This document shows, piece by piece, positions 59,501 through 64,000 of a stretch of DNA of 64,000 bases (position 1 is its first letter; each line of letters begins with the position of its first letter). The notes under the pieces are model-generated. The model saw only the letters and a program-made list of their open reading frames with translations, was not told the origin of the DNA and searched no databases. The DNA lies in the NCBI RefSeq assembly GCF_036884655.1, contig NC_088344.1, forward strand, positions 32,364,001 through 32,428,000. The letters are read 5' to 3'. This DNA is from Musa acuminata AAA Group. Its lineage: Eukaryota; Streptophyta; Magnoliopsida; Zingiberales; Musaceae. The position numbers and the translations under genes are program-made.

Positions 59501-62500
59501 GGCCAATTGAGGTGAGGGAAACAGAGGGATTAAGCTGAAAAAGGCAGTGGTTTTACTTGTGGGGGTGATGAAAGGGAGAGATTATAGGCCAAGGTGTTTG
59601 TTTATGAAGGAAAGGTGATAGCTTGGTGCTCCTTTTGGTGCAAGTGGGAATTGACTTATCAAAGGGACAAATGCCCCTGACATCACCCAAACAAAGGAGG
59701 GATGACCACTACCTGCTTGCCTTTTGGTTTGAACAAATCAATATCCATTCCACACCTTTTGATTTGTCTAATCAATCATCAACCTCCTAAAGACTACAAG
59801 TAAATTGCAGCCACCTTTTTTTCCTTTCTCTGCAAGAAACTGGGATTTATTGGATGACACATCTCACATGACTTTTTGTGGTTTGAATCATAAATCTCTG
59901 TAAAGGTGGATTAAGGGAAATGAATCTTTCCAGGAGCAAAAAAGACAAGTACAAGTTTCCTTTGTGACCAAGTGAATTTTATTTAAGAATATCCATAGAT
60001 TGCATATGTTGGAAAGCTTGTAGAGGTTAGATTATATCAATTAATTTGTCATTTTAGCATGTGAATCAATTTCTATATCTTTAATATTAAGTTGTCATCC
60101 ATGGATGCACTCTTTGTTTGTGGTGTTAATGTACAGAAGAAGACCAAGAAGAACAGCAAGATGGAAATAGTCAATTTAGGGGGTTTTGCTATTCATTTGA
60201 ATTATAATCTCGGTAATCATATTTTCAACAGAGAATCAAATCCAATTCCCATCATATTCTCAGTACAGACCAAAAAAAGGGAGCAATTTGAGTCTGCATT
60301 GTGGTGTTCTTCATGAGCTAAATTAAACCTTTAAGAGACATGATACACCTAATCTCATTTCCTTTTTCTAAAGCACATCCTGTGTCTTTGGTTTAGCACA
60401 TGATTTGAAAACAGTGGAAGAACACAAATCAAATTATGCTTCCATTGGATTTCTATAGTGTGGAGACTTGGATTTAACATTAAACAACTTCCAACAGCTA
60501 CTTTGAACTTGATAGGGTCATCATATTGTCTCTTTAGATAACTCCAATTGACAGGTGCTTCAAGCCAACAAAAACAAGAGTGAGATACACTGTCAAGTAA
60601 CCTAACCTATACCTATGAACAAGTTGACATTTGTAATTCTTGTTACCTAATAATAATTAGCCCCACAGAATATTTTTTGACTGCTTTAATACTCAAAACA
60701 GTTCCTACAGAAAAGCCATGGTCTTATCAGTTGGGTGAGAATGATGTGATTACTGATAGGATGTCAGTGGATAGCATAAATATTTGGTTGGCTGTCTACC
60801 CACCAATCCAAGAGGGAACTATGGATTGTTCTCATTATATTCTTGTCTACATTTATCCAATCTTACACCTTGAAAAGATAATTAGAGAAATAATATAGTA
60901 ACAGGACATCTATCGAGCTAAAAAAGCTGTGTATATATATGAATCTACCAATCTTTTCTTGTGGCCAATAGCTAATACACAGAATTTTCTGCAGTGGACA
61001 AGCTTATCTGAGTTCAGCTTTTGTGAATCGGATGGGTGGCTTTGTATTCTTTCAAGCTGAGTCTTTGAATCATTCCTTTGTTTCAACTGGTTAAGTAAAA
61101 AGTTGCAGGATAAGCTCAGGCCACTAAACAAATCCACCACCAGATCTGAAGAAAGGGTGCAGTAGTAAGCCTGCCTGCATGCGCACTAAACACCATTAGG
61201 TTAGTCTTCAAGAAACTTTTGTTGCTGCTTTTGTCTTTATTTTAGTATATGCTGTGTGTGTGTGTGTTTGGGTTTTGATGTATTGTGTCTAATACATGGA
61301 TCCATTAACATCCATCCTTTGAAACCTTATGGATCATTTGGTAGTATAGTTCTTGCAGGTTCTTTACTGCTAATTCTCAGAAAGCTCTATAGACAAGTCA
61401 CATGATATGTAGAGCAGCTTAGTTTAAGGTCATCATCTGCAGACATGGAGTTTTGAGGATTCGGATCCATGCATGCATCTGATCCATATCACTGCCATGA
61501 AAACTGGATGTTAGCTAATGTCCAATGATAAGAGATCATTTGGTTTATCATTCATACGGTCCGTATCCGTACGGTTTTGTCCTTTGTGAATTCTAAAAAA
61601 TATCTTTAAGAGTAAGAAAGACCTAACGAACTTATGAGTCATTGATTCTGATACTCCTCAATCAATATGAGATTAAATGATCTTATCATCGAGCATAGTC
61701 AATTGCACGAGCCAAGAAAGTCGAACTAAGAATCAAATATCTTCTTTGGGGCATCGATTTTCTCCAACAAATGTGACCTTTCGAACAGTGACTTCTCATG
61801 TTACAGTGACTTGAAACCAACAGCATTTCTTCCTCCACAGGCATCTCTTTTTTTGTTTCTGGAAGGGCTCTACAAACATCTCTTTGGGTCTTGAAGAAAT
61901 AATAAGGGAGTATTCTTCAGTGTTTTAATGCATATATTTATATAGTCAACTCTGTGATTAGGTCAAACTGAGACCTCCCTGCCCAGGCCTTCATCTTCTC
62001 AACTTGCATGTCTGCTAAAGCAGAAGCCAACTATGGCTCTCCTCTTGCAACCCACCACATGACATCCACTGGTTTCAGACTCTTCAGCCATGGCTTCACT
62101 CTGTGAGGTCTATTGCCTCCATCTGGTGGGACCTCCCTGCCATGCTCAAGATGACCTCATGCAGAGAGTTCCTTCCCCATACCCATACCCCAGCATGGCC
62201 ACTGCAGGTCCTCCAGCCTTTACATCACAAAAGAGGACAAGAGAGCTTCTTGCACTTGACCCATTTAGGCTTCTGTAACATCAAGCTCCTCTGGTGGGCC
62301 ATCCCAGTGGAGGGACCTACACAGCCATGTCTCCATTTGCTTGGTGGCTGCCAAGTGTTGCAGGTGATCAATGTCCAGCTGCCATAATCAACAATGGTGG
62401 CCACCAACCATGCCATATGATGATTGGGTTTGGTGCTAACTACAAGAAGGAAATTAGGTTCTTGTCCATAATTTGGCCTCCCTTTGATTAAGCCTATAGA

Positions 62501-63868
62501 AAGCCATCAATTCTAGTGGTGAAAAATAATATCCATGCATCATCAATCATGAATTGACTAATTCTTTATGCCTTTTTTTTTTTTTTTTTGGGCTAGACCA
62601 TCATCATCATCATCATCATAGTCAAACAATCAATCAAGATATAAAATATATTTATAATATTATAAAAAAATATATAATATAGTGAAAAAGATAATAGACA
62701 TATTCTTCATCATTATATTATCATAAATAAATTTTTTTAAATATATATATAATAAATTTGAGACTCAAACGATTCCATTAATCGATCGATCTGATCTAAG
62801 TTTTGCGACTATGATCATGAGTCACTCATCGATCGAACCATGCATGAGCCTCATCTTATCTATCGTCAACCGACAGAGGATCGACGGTTCATTTTAGGTC
62901 TGAATCGATGGCGGGTCTCCTCTTCCTTGTGTATCTACGTAGTCTCCTATGACTGCTTGATAAGAGACCACGTTTATCCACTTGGAAGAACGGCTCCTGT
63001 ACGGTCTAGTTTGACTCCGTCGCAATTAGCTGGCTCTATATAGATTTTATTGCGCAGGATCTGCCGACAGATCCACTTAGATTCCGTCATCCACCACGAC
63101 GACCTCTCATTTGTCGGCTGTCCTCATCACGCATCCGATGGCGGAAGCAAAGCACCCAAGACGAAAACACTGGGTGTAAGCCAGTTGACTTGGTCAACTA
63201 ATATGGGTCCCTTACCCCGCGGCCAGTAAGAAGGCTCAGACGGTCGTATCCTGCTTGAGCAATTACATGTCAGCCGCGACCGGATTCAATTCCGTCGTCG
63301 TCACCGCCCGTGTTATCTTTGTTGCGCTATGATGGGTGGATGGTAAGGGATGCAGCTGAGCCCGGTTCTTCGGAAGGAGCCATGCACGTTCCTGAGGAAG
63401 AAGGCTACTTCTTCTCTGGTGGGTATTGAATCATGGGACACCATGACCGCTCACCCACTCTTATTGTCGTCTTGCGATTACCTGTTTCGTGTGGTTTAGG
63501 GTTCCAAGTTGAAGTACGAACAAGCAATCCAATCTCATCATCCATGGCCACGAAGCAGACAGGCATCTTAGTCTGAAAAATCCAAATCTTTCATAGATAT
63601 TTTTTGTCTATTTTTGAATCGCAGAAGACAAAAAGATTCCACGTTGAAACAGCCTTAGCCATGAGAAATCTTTCAAGGGATACATCTTTGCTACCAAGGA
63701 AGAATCTTGTATTTAGCTCTGGCTGTTTGCCCCCACCGAAAGAAATATGACAGGGAGCATCTTCTAGATATCTTGGTTGAGATCAACCAGGCAACAAGTA
63801 GCACAACAACATAATTGAGATGATGCCATGGACTTCTTACTAAGATGATAATGAGTCTAGTATACAGC
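59501..63868. other. Intergenic region between two potassium transporter genes
   Basis: About 4.4 kb without a supported complete gene. It has a short (TG)n run at 61253-61267, a T-run with (ATC)n at about 62572-62619, and an AT-rich segment at 62630-62765. A 62-codon ATG-initiated frame at 62090-62278 (+) has no family signature. A GC-richer patch at 62880-63360 also lacks a recognisable product. Confidence 0.45.
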
Positions 63869-64000
63869 TCATACCATGTATGTCATACCGACCTGAATAA
63901 TGTTCATGTGAGGAACACTCAAATTGGCTGCTCCTGCCCGGCAATTCCTCCTCAAGAATGCATAGAAGTAGTTTATGACGAGCTTCTTCCAGAACCAGGA
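63869..64000 (-). CDS. Second HAK/KUP potassium transporter, C-terminal end (partial)
   Basis: From the right edge to a TGA at 63869-63871 the minus strand reads 43 codons. These include KKLVINYFYAFLRRNCR and end PHMNIIQVGMTYMV. This is the last segment of HAK/KUP transporters: a (V/I)NY.Y.FLR.NCR motif, then a short linker and a VGM.Y.V end. It differs clearly from the complete transporter at 53-59 kb, whose end reads [12 protein letters not shown]...EVAMVYHV. The two genes are therefore not recent duplicates; this one looks like another clade. The rest of the gene lies beyond the window. Confidence 0.85.
   Translation of the reverse strand, partial: SWFWKKLVINYFYAFLRRNCRAGAANLSVPHMNIIQVGMTYMV

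Noticed and set aside
62090..62278. ATG-initiated frame of 62 codons
   Set aside because: Short, Pro-rich and with no recognised family. Overlapping frames in the other two phases are as long.
1..64000. tRNA genes and conserved miRNA precursors
   Set aside because: I looked for B-box-like GGTTCRANNCC strings in cloverleaf context and for common plant miRNA sequences by eye and found none convincing. A covariance-model scan would be decisive.

Overview
This window looks like nuclear DNA from a flowering plant, most likely a monocot. Genes are interrupted by AT-rich introns with GT..AG borders. Two single-exon genes are very GC-rich, as is common in monocots. There are many GA/CT microsatellites, a miniature LTR element, candidate solo LTRs and AT-rich inverted-repeat elements. 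The repeats and protein sequences remind me of the banana family (Musaceae), but that is an impression and was not tested by search. I saw no organelle, bacterial or viral genes, no rRNA, no convincing tRNA and no CRISPR array.

Layout. 1.0-2.9 kb (+): last three exons of a SAM-domain protein, with a TRIM retroelement in one intron. 4.1-5.9 kb (-): intronless U-box/ARM E3 ligase. 6-13 kb: intergenic, with microsatellites and a four-unit ~110 bp tandem repeat at 12.3-12.8 kb. 13.5-14.0 kb (-): GASA/snakin peptide. 14.7-17.7 kb: LTR-like sequence and two related AT-rich inverted-repeat elements. 19.5-20.4 kb (-): tRNA m7G46 methyltransferase. 22.4-24.4 kb (+): D1-type cyclin with six exons. 24.4-31 kb: intergenic, with a candidate solo LTR. 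31.1-32.7 kb (+): trichome birefringence-like O-acetyltransferase. 33.3-35.5 kb (+): HIG1-domain mitochondrial protein. 38.2-38.5 kb (-): small atypical bHLH. 42.2-43.3 kb (+): ATL RING-H2 ligase with an upstream ORF. 46.6-50.9 kb (+): Tim17/22/23-family membrane protein, preceded by a tandemly repeated leader. 51.8-52.2 kb (-): small plant-specific protein. 53.0-59.1 kb (-): complete nine-exon HAK/KUP potassium transporter. 63.9-64.0 kb (-): the last 43 codons of a second, divergent HAK/KUP transporter that runs off the right edge.

The genes do not form a pathway or operon; this is ordinary plant gene order. Loose themes are protein ubiquitination (U-box and RING-H2), growth control (cyclin D1, GASA, atypical bHLH), mitochondrial membrane proteins (HIG1, Tim17-like) and potassium transport (two HAK/KUP genes on the same strand). 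I rebuilt exon structures by hand from splice signals and reading phase. They close in frame for every multi-exon gene that is complete here. I did not find a convincing new biological system. The items most worth a second look are the TRIM element, the repeated leader of the Tim17-family gene, the alternative intron/frameshift readings of the TBL gene, and the neighbouring HAK/KUP pair.
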